A DNA stretch of 64,000 bases from Pyrenopolyporus hunteri. Taxonomy: Eukaryota; Ascomycota; Sordariomycetes; Xylariales; Hypoxylaceae. Below the pieces are notes generated by a model. It made no database searches. It worked only from the letters and a program-made list of their open reading frames with translations, and was not told the origin of the DNA. Position 1 is the stretch's first letter; each line of letters begins with the position of its first letter. Both the position numbers and the translations under genes were made by a program. The stretch spans positions 1,116,001-1,180,000 of the forward strand of contig CADCXC010000046.1 in the NCBI GenBank assembly GCA_902806595.1, written 5' to 3'. Positions 14,301 to 26,337 of the stretch are shown piece after piece.

Positions 14301-17300
14301 AAATATATTATATAAATTATTTTAATATTAAATATAATATTATCGTAAAATAAAACGGTAAATAATTTCGTTTCCTTAGTTTTTTTTTCGAGTTAATTAT
14401 TATTATATATAATAACAGTTATTTTAAACGCTTCGATATTTCGATTAAATATAAAAATCCATTTATTATTATCGAAAATTTTACGGTATTACGTAACGTT
14501 TTTAAAAATTAAATAAAATTATTATTAATAATTAAAATTTTATTTAATTATTAATAATTAAAGTCCGATTATTAACATTAATATAAAATATTAATTCGAA
14601 ATCGAAATATTTATTAAAAAAAACTTTATTATACGTTAAAAAAAAACATTAAACTTTATTAATAAAAGTTAAAAAACTTTATTATACGTTTTATTACGCG
14701 TTAATAAAAACGTTTTATTAATAATCTTTAATAATTATTTTTTAATCGTAAATAAAAATATTTTCTTTATTATATATTTAAATTAATAATTTATAAAAAA
14801 TTAAATATTTTAAATTTATTTATTTTAATTAATATATATTAAAGGTATTTTTTTTATAAAAAATAAATAATTTAATTTTTTAATAATAGTTTTAATTTAT
14901 ATTTTAAAATATTTAATTATTAATATATATAAATTAAAATAATTTAATTTTAAATTTTTAAATTAAAACCATGTTAAAATTTTATAATAAATTTAAATAA
15001 TATTTATAAAAAACGTTTTTTTTTATATTATATATAAATTTTATTATTATAAATTTAAATGAATATAATTTTATAATTAAATAAACGATTTATAAATAGT
15101 TTCGTATAATTAATTATTAAATTTTTTTTAACTTTTTATCGATATAAATTACATTATTTTATATTATTTATATTAATTAATATTACAAAAAGTTTTATAC
15201 TTTAATTTATAATTTTTTATTATAATTATTTTTTTTATTTACTTTTATTTTTTTTTAATAATTATATATTTAAATTAATAAAATTAACATATTACGATTT
15301 AAAATAAATTTAAAATTATATAAAAATTTAATCGTTAATTAATATTTAAATAATAAAATTCTATAAATATAAATTTTTTATAAATTTCGAAACGAATATA
15401 ATTTTAAAGTTAATTATCAAATACTTTAATAATATTTATTCGAATAAGATATTTATTAAAAAAAGTGTAATATCGATAATATTAAAATAAAAATATTTCG
15501 ATTTTTTTAAGTAAAATTATTATATTTTCGAATTATTAAATATTTAAGAAAAAAACGATTTAAAATTAATGTATCGTTACGATTTTTCGAACGAAAATTA
15601 TAATAATAAGGGTATTTTCGTTACGAATAAATTATTTATATTAAAAAATTCGTAAAACATATATGTAAATTTATATATTATCGAAATATATACGATAAAA
15701 AAATTTTAAACTACTTATAACGTATTTAAAATATTGAAATTAACCTATCGTTTTTAATTCGAATTTACTTTAAAAATAATATAATTCGAAAAATTAACGA
15801 TTTAAATAAATAATAATATATTAAAAATCGATTATACGAGTTTTTTAATAATTATTAATAAATATCAAATTTATTCGAAAATTTAAATAGAAATTAAATT
15901 TAAAGGATTATTTAAAGGTATTTAAAATTAAATATTACCCGTAACTTAACTTATAATATTTATAAGGAATGGTATTTAAAAGTCGTACGATAACGTTTCG
16001 AAAAAAAACGATTTAAAAAAATAGCGGAGAAGTGAATATTTACGGTTTTAAGCTTTAATTATATATGGTTTATAAATAAATATTAAAAACTTCGTTTCGT
16101 TAAATTTAAAATTTATATTAATATTAATATATATTTTCGTATAATATTATAATATAATATTAATAAATTTATTTTTTTATTCGTAAACGTATTAAATTAA
16201 TATTTTCTTTTTATAATTAAATTAAAGTTTCGATTATAATTAACTCGAACGAATTACGACGTTAAAACACCTTTTATAATATTTACATAATTTATATTAA
16301 TTATATATAATAAATTAAAAATAATTATAATTAATTCGAATAAAAACAAAACGATTTAATAATAAAGTTATTAAATCTTCGAATTTTATAAATAAAGTTT
16401 TAATAAATAAAATAAAAAAATCGAATAATAATAAACATAATTATTTAAAAACGTAATAAAATATTAAATTATAAATTCTTATAAAATATTTTAATAATTT
16501 TAATATAAAAATTAATTTAATATTTATAAATATATTTTAAATTTTTAATAAATAATAATATATTCGATTACGATAATATTATTAATTAAATAATATTTTA
16601 TATTATTTACGGCGATATTTTAAAACGAAAATATATTAAATTTATTAAATAATAAAATAATTATCGTATTATATTTATACCGGAAAAAAATTATCGAAAA
16701 ATTAATTACGTTTATTATATATAGTTTAATATAAACGGCGATGTAATTAATTTTATTATAAATATAATTAATAAAACGAATTTCGATTTAATATAATTAA
16801 TATAAAAATTATAAAAATCGTTAAAAAGATATAATTTCGATAATTTTTTAACTTCGAAAACGTAATAATTTTATAATAAATAATTTATACGATATTTTTT
16901 AAACTTTATTTAATATAATTTATTAAATTTATATAAAAAAAATTATTATATTTTAAAAAATTATTTAAAGTATTATATTATCGAAGGTAAATAATTATTA
17001 TTAACATTAAATAAAATATTTTATAAGAAAATGGTTTAATATTAAAACGAATTAAACGAAATTAAATATAATTCGAATTAATTATAATAAAATATTAACG
17101 AATTAAAAGTTATTCGACGGAAAGTATAATTATATAAAGATAAATACGCGCCGTAATTTAAAATAAATATATATAATATTTAAAATAATCGATTTTTATT
17201 AAAATTTTTTTTTATTAAGTTATTAATATTTATAAATAATTATTATTTTATTTTATTTTAATTTAATAAAAGAAATAAAAGATAAACGAATTATAATTTA

Positions 17301-17611
17301 TAAATATTTTTTCCTTTATTATTAATCGTTTAACCCCGTTAAATAATCGCGGCTTTTTAAGTTATAGTTTTATATACGCGTAATAAATAGCGAAACCGTC
17401 CCACATTTTATTACCGATTAATAAATAACGTTAAACGATTATATAACATCGTAATAAATATTTATAATAAACCGTAAAATTAATTAAATAATATTTAATA
17501 TATAAATTATTTTCGAAGGTTATTTAAAAAGTAAATTATTATAAAACGTTATTTAATATTAAAATTATTTATAAAAATAAAAATAAACGGAGTAAAATTT
17601 AAGTATATTAT

Positions 17612-17790
17612 ATATATTCATTAATACGACGCGTAATATTAAAAATTAAGATAAGATTTTATTAATGTTATAAAAAGAAAAAAAAAAAAAAAAGAAATAT
17701 ATAAAAACGTCGGCGGCGGTAAAATCGTTCGAAGCTTTAATATCGATTATTTAATAGGGATGAATTATCGCATTAAACCGTAATATACAT
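17612..17790 (+). repeat. Dispersed A-run repeat, copy C (least decayed)
   Basis: This copy keeps more G and C than the others: AATACGACGCGTAATATTAA, then GATTTTATTAATGTTATAAA and an A-rich run broken by two G, then GTCGGCGGCGG and TTCGAAGCTTTAATATCGAT. The retained G+C suggests a younger or less mutated copy, so it is the best starting point for reconstructing the family. Confidence 0.6.
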
Positions 17791-19204
17791 TAAAAAATTA
17801 TTATAATTATTATTATTATATTTATTTTTTTTATTAATATTATATTAATATTATTTTATATATTTAAAAAAGATAATTTATTTCGAATTTATATTATAAG
17901 TATTTAATTTAACGTTATTTTTATTATTTATATTATTATATATATTATTATTTAAAACGTTATTAATCGATTTAAATAACCGAGGTATTTTATTTTTAAT
18001 TATAAAACGACCTTTTTTAAATTCGTTATTATTATTATTAAATAAATTATCATTTTTATCGTTTTAATATATTATAATTTTTTTATTAACGAAATAATAT
18101 TAATATAATTTATTTTTATAATCGTTAAAATTATTATCGTTATCGTTATTATAAACTTAAAAACGAAAACATTTATTCGAAATAAATAATTTATTTTTAA
18201 ATAATTAAAATATTTACGAAACGAATAATATCGTTATATTTTTAAAAGATATCATAATATTATTATTAATAGTATTTTCGAAAACGAAAAAGATAAATCG
18301 ATTTATTTTCGAAATTTCGAAAAATTACGTAATTATGTTATCGAAGATTATTTACGTAAATCGAACGAATAAATATTTAAAATTCACCTCGTAAAATTAA
18401 TGAAATTTTTTATTATAAAATAAAGTCTTTTATTTATATAATAATCGAAGTAAATAAAACACGTGAAAAATTAACACGTAATTATTATCCTTTAATTTAA
18501 ACACCGGTATAAGCTTTTTTCGATTAAACATTTTATAAATATTAATACGTAAAAAAAAAGTGTTTTTAATATCATTTATAAATAGAAAAATTTTTTAATC
18601 GTAAATATTTATTTTATTATAAAAAAATTAAGATTTTTATTTTTTAAAAATTATATAAATTTATTCGTAATTATAATACGATTACGTAATTCGATAATAT
18701 TCGTTATAAAATATCGTATATTTTTATTTTTTAATTTTTAAATATTTAATTTTATCGTCGAAAACGTATAAAATATTAAAATTATATTAAAGTAAAAGTA
18801 AATTATTATAAAAAAATAATTAATAATCGAAATTAAAAGTTATAAAATAAAGTACTTAATAATTAATTAATATTAAATCGAATAATTTAATTATAACGTA
18901 TTTATAAAATTTTTAAAGGGTCGAAAAATGTAAAGTTAATATTTTTTATTACGTAAAATATTATTAATCGATTATATAAGTCGTAAATTATTAAGTTAAT
19001 TAAAAAAATTAAAGTAAAAACGATTTACGTCGTTTTTAATAATTTAAACGTTATCGATTAAAATATAATAAACGTAATAATTTAAATTATAATCGATATT
19101 ATCGTTATTTAACGCGGGAAATTTTAAAAACGGCTAATATATTTTAAAATAACCGGGATAATAAATAAAAACGAACATTATTTTAAATGATTTAAATTAT
19201 ATAA

Positions 19205-19330
19205 ACGGTCGAATTATTAAAATTAACGGAGTTTAAAATTTTATATTAATATACGATAAAAAAAAAAAAAAAAAAAAAAATATTTACGTAAATAATACGT
19301 AAAAACGTTATTTAAATATTTAATAAAATT
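19205..19330 (+). repeat. Possible further copy E of the A-run repeat
   Basis: GAATTATTAAAATTAACGGA is followed by TTTTATATTAATATACGATA and a 23-base A-run at about 19257-19280. This resembles the core of copies A-C, but the third block is not clear. Low confidence because of the simple composition. Confidence 0.3.
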
Positions 19331-21650
19331 AACATCGAAGCGTAAATTATATACATTTTTTCGTAAATTATTTACGAGTTATACATTTATATTTTTTTTA
19401 TATATTTACGTTACGTAAACTATAAACATTAAATAACGCTTTTATTTCCGCATTTTTAATTTTATTTTTTTATTAATAACGTTAAATTATAATAAAAAAT
19501 TAATATTATAAATTATTAAATTTTTTTTATTAAATTCGAGAATTTTATATACTTTTAATATAACGTTTCGATATTTTAAACCATTTAAAATTCCATTATA
19601 TAAAAGCAACGAATATTTTTTTCGAATTTTTAATGTTTACCATTTAAAATATCTTATTAATTTTTATTTATTATTTAATTTACATATATCCGATAATAAA
19701 AAATTACATTATATAATAATATATTACGTATATTATATTATTATTAAAAATATTTAATACGAAAATAAAAGAAAAAATAATCGCGAAAATAAAAACGATG
19801 ATAATTTTTTTCTTTTAATATCCGTGTTATTTAATTATAACTTTCACATAAAAATATTCGATAATAATATCCTTTTAATTTTAAATGATAATAAACGATA
19901 TTACTTCTATATATTTAAACGATTAAATAATAAATTATATTTTTATAAATTATAATATAATTAAAATTAATTAATAGTTTTATTTATAAGTTAAAAATAT
20001 TTTATCGTTTTAAATTTCGAAAAATAAATATTTTTTAAAAGTAAAATAAAATTTATTTTATAATTGTAATATGCGTTACGAGTCGAAATATTTTATCGAT
20101 TAAATATAAATAATTACCCTACTTTAAATATTACTTTTATATTTAATTACGTTACGAATAATTAAAAATTTTTATTTATATTTTCGATTATTATTTTAAT
20201 TTATAAAACTTATATTAAATTTTACCGTATTATTAAAAATATAATTAAATTTAATTACGTTTATATAATCTCGTTTAATATTAAAAAATAGTTTATAATA
20301 AATAATATATAAAAACACGTAAAAAATATAGTTATAATCGAAAAAAATAATATTTTACACGGAATTTATAATTTTATTTTATTTTATTATAACATTCATC
20401 GATTTTTTAACTATAATAATTTATTTTTAATTTTAAAATTAAAATTTAAAATAAAAGATATATTTAAATTACGAACGTATATATTACGTTATTTTAATAA
20501 AGTATATAATATCGTTTTATAAATGATAAATTAATATAATAATATATATTATTTTTTTTTTAATATGTTTTTATAAAGTATTTTTTTATTCGATTTACTT
20601 AGTTTTTATTTTTCGACGTTACGTTATTACTTTTTCGTAGCGTTAAAAACGTTAAATTCTTTATTTTTTTATTGAAATTTATCGATAAATATAAGTAAAG
20701 TTTTATATAAAAAAATATAAAAAATAAATTTTTTAAGTTACGAATCGAATTTTTTATTATATCGTAAAATGGTAAAAAACATTTTCGAATTATATTTGAA
20801 GAAAATATTAATTACGAAAGTTTAAATTATACGAAGTAAATTAACGACGACGTACGTTTTATTAATTCGTTTAATATTAAATTTTATAAATTTTATTAAA
20901 ATAATTTATATAATTTATATACTTTAAAAAATAATAACGAGAGCATTTTAATTAACTTATTATTTAAATAACTTCGATTTATATAATATATTAATTAATT
21001 AAACGACGATATTAACGAAGATATTCGAGAAAATTTAAAATTAAAATTATTTTTATTTATTTTTAATATAGAAAATAACGATTAAAATGTTATAAAATAA
21101 AAAACTACGAAAATAAATATTCGTAGGGTTAATTTAAATTTCGATATTTTTTATATCGAAGATAAATTTCCATTTTTATAACGAAAATAAACTTATTTTT
21201 AAACGTGGTAATTAAAATAATTAAATAAAAAATAATTAATAAATTTATTTCGTAAATTTATTAATTTACTTTTTAATTAATTTTATTTTTTTAAATATTT
21301 TTTATTTTTTAATTATAAATATTTATATTTTTTTTTTATAACTTTACATTTATTTTTAATTAAAATATATCCACTTTATTTTTTAAACGCGTATAAATAC
21401 GAAATATAACGTATAATATAAAAAATTATTTTTATATTTAACTTTTATTATTATATTATTTTATAAATTATTTATTATCGTAAAAATTTATATATATATA
21501 ATTATATATTTAATAAATTTAAAATTATTTATTTTAATTAACGGTAAATTATTTAATTAAATTTATTAATTTATTAATTTATTATAATAGTTTTATTATA
21601 AAATAATATATTAAATGCTTTAAAATACCTTGTAATTATAGTGAACTTAA

Positions 21651-22658
21651 CGTTTAAAAATATAGTATAGCGTATAGTACGAGCCTACTGTGTAATCAGA
21701 TTATGAGACCATGAGTTTTAACGGTTTGGCGGTTTAGGTTAAATGGCTTACCGTCCTAGCCGTAAAACGTACGTCGTACTTTAAGAGCGGTGAAAGAAAC
21801 GACAGGTACTATAATACGGCTCTCGGCTCTATAGGGAGCATTCGAGTTGTGGCTGGGGTCGCTTGACCGGTTGCTTACTTTTTTTGGCGGATGGAATGTT
21901 CTTTATACTTGATCCTGTTGAGAGGGCGGTTTTCTGTGGGACCTCCACCAGCCTATTGAATGGCGTTACTAATAGTTTGCTTGCCCCAGGAGGAAATACG
22001 GTTCTAACTTGATTGGCCCCTTGATGTCTTACTCGGTATGATCCCTGGGAAGATAATTGGCTAAATCAAATCTCTATGTAAGGTACCTAAATAATTTGTG
22101 TTTAGCCTCCTTGTTGTAGGGCTGGGCTGTCCGGTGTTTCCGGGGATATGCTCAGATGTATATCTATATACAAGACGTCACCAGAAATACTTAAGATCTT
22201 ATTTAATAACGACTTTAATCTGGGGTTTGCATTATACCAACCCTGGGTCTCGGAGAATGGCACATACCAGGTAAGTCATCTATAAAGGGATTCCTGTAGT
22301 TCCCCTGCAACCGTTTAGGTCTCCTTTGCGGGGATAGGGCCCTAGAAGCGAAACCGGTATTGATTGGGTGACATTGCGACCAAGACCTCGTGTCAAGGTA
22401 ATACGAGAATTGGGACTCGTATTTGCTATGGAGCAAGTTGTGATAGAAGCGATGGCACTGCGTGAAGTCTTAGCCCGTAATTTAGGTGTCACCTATACCT
22501 TCATACCTATATCTTGGTGTATATAAGCCAGATTCCCGTTTGCTGATCTCTAGCATATACCTCTATCCCTTCACTAGCTCCTGTCTTATAAGAATAACGC
22601 CATCTCCTGAACCCCTTCGCTACTCATATCTACGTGCTCAACCAACCCACCAGGCAAA
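21651..22658. other. Intergenic: isochore edge to BYS1 gene
   Basis: Normal-composition DNA that rises from the AT-rich block. It contains only short antisense reading frames (22215-22492) with no recognisable domain. The last few hundred bases are the probable promoter of the BYS1-type gene; a pyrimidine-rich stretch lies just upstream of its start. I see nothing else in it. Confidence 0.5.
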
Positions 22659-23303
22659 ATGAAGTTCTTCACCTCTATCATGGGCGCTGCCCTCGTCGCC
22701 ACCGGCGTCTCTGCTCAACAGGCTGTCGTCACGAACAACTGCCAGTCTACCATCTATGTCCAGTCTTTCCCCTACGACGGTAGTGCCGCGGGCCCCCTGA
22801 CCACCCTGAAGACTGGAGATACCTTCCGAGAGGACTTCCGCCCGTCGGGCTCGGTAAGTTTCCTGCGCAACACTCACGATGCTAGGATAAAGTAAACTAA
22901 CACGTATGTACAGACCGTAAAGATCGCGACTACCAAGACTCTGTCTAGCCCGCTGTTTTTCGGCTACTCATTCTCCTCCAACCCGGACTACGCTTACTGT
23001 GAGTACACTCCCACGTCAAACCTTGGTCTCAATCTGTGGCATCTAAGCTGACATACATTCTCTCCAGATGAATTTAGCACGTAAGTTGTTATGGTCAACG
23101 CGCGGCCACCTCCTATTTACTAACGTACCTATAGTGAATGGGGTAACCCCTTTGCCAACTCGCACAACATTTTAACTCCGGGTGAGGGCTGCGAAGTCTT
23201 CGACTGCGCCGCTGGTCAGGCAGACTGCTACAGCACGCCGGCACATAAGAAGGTGTACGGTTGCCCACAGCCCGTTAACCTGGAGGCAGAAATCTGCGTG
23301 TAG
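22659..23303 (+). CDS. Small secreted BYS1-domain protein
   Basis: Four exons (22659-22853, 22914-22998, 23068-23080, 23135-23303) give a 153-aa protein; the third exon is only 13 nt. All junctions are GT-AG and keep frame. Residues 1-19 form a typical signal peptide (hydrophobic core ending in VSA before QQ), so the product is expected to be secreted. The mature part starts VVTNNCQSTIYVQSFP and has six cysteines, including GEGCEVFDC and QADCYST, the arrangement of the BYS1 (Blastomyces yeast-phase specific) family, which is distantly thaumatin-like. Its biochemical function is unknown; members are abundant extracellular proteins in several fungi. It lies about 1 kb from the edge of the RIP block and 3 kb from the PKS 3' end, with no visible tie to the cluster. 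The family call is from recognition of the pattern. Confidence 0.85.
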
Positions 23304-26300
23304 ATCACGAAGAAACCATAAGGATGCTAGGAGGGGACCCGTATCGTTTCCTCACCAAACCCTCCAACCTAATGAAGCTATCAAAAATACAGGTGGAATG
23401 ACAAAGTTATTGGGCTTGGTCTCTCGGATAGAGCTTTAAAATATAAGTAGCGATAATATTAAATGGTATTATATTTATGTGTCTTGTTTTGTGAAAGAGA
23501 CTAGGTTGATTGAGGGGCATAATGGCATCATCCGTTAAGTTGATTGCAACATAGATACCTATACGACTATTTTACTACAATTGTAATAAAGCCAGCAAGG
23601 ATTAAGAATAAAACTAGTAATTTCGAGGGACTTACTCTGGTTTAACTTGTTAGTGGATATTTCACCTTCTTACAATTTTACCAAATTTAGGTACTACATT
23701 GTGATGTAAAAGCTGAAATGCCCTTAGGAATGGAAAGGGGTAAATCTACCTAGTTTATTCCACTTCGTTACACTTTAAACTTATATATTATTTTTATCCA
23801 GCTGTGCCTTTTCACTAGCAGAGGTTTTACTATCCTGCTCGGATGCGTAATTTATTACACGAGGTTAAACTTCGTATTATAAGGGCACCAATTCACTCGC
23901 AGTTTGTCCATTCTCGATATCACACAAATTTCCGTGCTTACACGCCTACCGTTGCTAGAAAGTCTTTATACTGCATTACATCGGATCTTTGGTACTTTTA
24001 ATTTCCCCGTGGCTTCGTCGATCGTGATCCTGCGATAAAGTACTGGGCCCTCTAGTATCCTCCCCCTCCCTAAACTCTCGGGATCGGGTTGTTACTCGGA
24101 ACGATACTCTGCTAAGGAACAGCCGTTTTCATTGCATGATGGGTAGTCGGGTCATTGAAATTGAATTACAGAATTCGACACGCGAGGTTCTTACTATGGC
24201 ACTACAGTAATAGGCTGCTAATATTGAGTGGCATCATGATTATGTATTTAGGGAGGTATCTATGCAGTGACACTCTCGAAATATTTAGTACATCTTGTTC
24301 GAATAGTCTTGTATCACATCGGGCACCGGAAGGAGGATTCTAGCTCATCGACCGAGAGCGTATAAAATCTCACCGTTCTATTCTTACGCGTCAGCTGTAT
24401 TTGACCGGGAGCGCCGCCACACCGACGGACACTTAGAACCACCGTAAAAACGAGTGTTCGGTGAGATTTGTCGCTAGTTAGCACATGTTTCTGGTTTGAG
24501 TGAGATGCTTTATTAGGATAAGAGGCCATCTTCACGCGGTATCTACCGCGGGACGATCGGATATAGGAGGCGGCGTAAGTCCCGAGCAATCGGCTTCCAT
24601 TATATCTCTCTCGTATAGGTATTAATGTGGATTGGCTAATAATAAGAAGCACTAGTCTTACGGGTGCCACCCCATGCCGCTTATGACTCCTAGGAAGGGC
24701 CATGTCGTCAAGTGGCATCCCCTCCACCAGGAAACAGATCATATGAGACCATGACGGCACCGATCTAACTTCTAAGTTTTCGGCGTGTCGAAAGTCGCTC
24801 TCAGTGCCCTGGGGTAGATAGAGGTGCTCCGAAGGACTTCTTGTGCGTATTCTCGTCCTACATCCTGTTTCCTAATTAGCCCCCGAAGCTGAGTCGTCCT
24901 CTTCGAGGCGTATATAATCTTTAAGTGAATTCCATGCGTTTCTGGCCCACCGGCACCTATGTAGCGTGCGGTCCGCTTGTTAGATTGACGGGTACCCGTA
25001 AGAACTCAGCCAAGGAAGGTTCGGTATTTTGTATGATTTGACACAGAGATCGGAACTTTTTGGTAAAACGATCCTCAATCATTGCCTCGACCAAGATAAC
25101 GGGTTGGTTCTTATGGTGTAGTCCTATATAACCCTACGATAACTGAATCTTGTCGACAATAGTGATAAGTTCAATATATTATGTTCTGTGTTGTTTTCAG
25201 GGTGTTGTGGATGCTGTCTACGTGCGCTATCCTACCGCTACGGGTACCTATGTGTGCCCCGCGCCATACCTGGTACCTAATATGAAAGGCGGATGAGGAC
25301 CTAACAACTGCTAAACCAGCCTAAATCGCCACTTCAGCTTATAGTCTTCCCCAGTGCTATAAAGTGTTATTCTAGCCAGCAATTATGACATCTAATACGC
25401 CCTTTTAATTGACATACAGTAGCGTCTTGATGGCGGCTTGACAATAGTTTGCGATAGCCCAATATAGAATATACGTTAATTCCTTATATTGACGTATAAT
25501 ATTCACGTATGGGTGACGGTATTGAAAATTCTGTCCATGTGAAAGCCTAAGCCCGGACCAGCTGGCATTCTTTCTTAGAAACCACGCAAATGGGTACTCT
25601 TAGGGGGGTGGAAATGCTGAAAGCCGACTATAATTTCAGTGGGTATCCACTATGGCTCGTGGCGTTTAGGCCACTGTTGGGAGTTTAGGTGGCTTTTTTT
25701 TAAGGGCCTTAGGCATTTCGCGCTGAGCTTTAAGAGTTTTTTTTTCTTTCTTTCTATGTTCTACAGTGATGTGTGGCCAATTTTAGCAAATAAATTCTAC
25801 TAATAGTAGAGTCCGACGTCCCAGTCGAAGAAAACTCAAGGTCAAACCCTCTAGGAACGGATCGTACCTTATAACAGGTCTACGTAATAAAGGAACTATT
25901 CGTATAAGTCGCTCGAAAATTGTCTGCTTTTATTTATTCCATGGTACCTAGGTGGGTAGATAATATTTAAATGCTTGGCTTGCTGTTCTAAGCTCGCTGT
26001 TCTAAGCTCGCTGTAATTATAGTTAGTTTCAGCGCTATACGCCGATTCTATGGTGCTGCTCACGCGGACAATGCCACACGGTTAACATAACACTCAATTT
26101 AGCCACTAAAAGTATAGTGAATACCCGCTGTAAATACAATGGTTATAGTGCGCCTATAGTACCCTAAACTCCAATATTCAATCCCCACCCAAGAGATAAT
26201 CCGCCAAACTGCCTCCGATTCAACTCAATAATGCGTACATCTACCGAGGGCTCTCTGGAACAATAAATCTAGTCTAGATGATAGTATTGATCTATACCCA

Positions 26301-26337
26301 AGGTGCGACACATGTTATTCATCCATGTCTAGGTGTC
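23304..26337. other. 3-kb gene-poor interval before the PKS
   Basis: Ordinary base composition but no supportable gene. The longest reading frame (148 codons, minus strand, 24314-24760) has no recognisable domain, no signal peptide and no plausible intron partners. A 14-bp unit GCTCGCTGTTCTAA is repeated about 2.6 times at 25978-26014. A TACCTAGGT motif lies at 25945-25953. The final 60 bases hold the PKS 3' end region. It may contain a decayed gene or a non-coding transcript, but I see no evidence for either. Confidence 0.5.
25978..26014. repeat. Short 14-bp tandem repeat
   Basis: Units GCTTGCTGTTCTAA (25978-25991) and GCTCGCTGTTCTAA (25992-26005) are followed by a partial third unit GCTCGCTGT. 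Non-coding, about 320 bp downstream of the PKS stop codon. Confidence 0.7.

Larger units (their letters stand above)
1..21650. repeat. AT-rich RIP-degraded isochore (left block)
   Basis: The block is made almost wholly of A and T. The few remaining C residues are nearly all followed by G, and CpA/TpG are rare, which is the footprint of repeat-induced point mutation of transposon sequence. Apart from two F/Y/I/N-rich reading frames of 60-65 codons near 9943-10357, there is no ORF of useful length and no conserved motif. It contains decayed dispersed repeats (listed separately), short microsatellites such as AATTATT units at 6681-6710 and an AAT run near 11794-11818, and an A-run at 19257-19280. 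The transition to normal composition is gradual between about 21600 and 21700. The transposon family cannot be read from the sequence because coding information has been erased. Confidence 0.9.

Noticed and set aside
22215..22492. Overlapping minus-strand ORFs of 70-73 codons upstream of the BYS1 gene
   Set aside because: Mutually overlapping in different frames, no recognisable domain, and they sit in the promoter of a well supported gene.
24314..24760. 148-codon minus-strand ORF
   Set aside because: No motif, hydrophobic pattern or plausible exon partner; length is possible by chance in normal-GC DNA.
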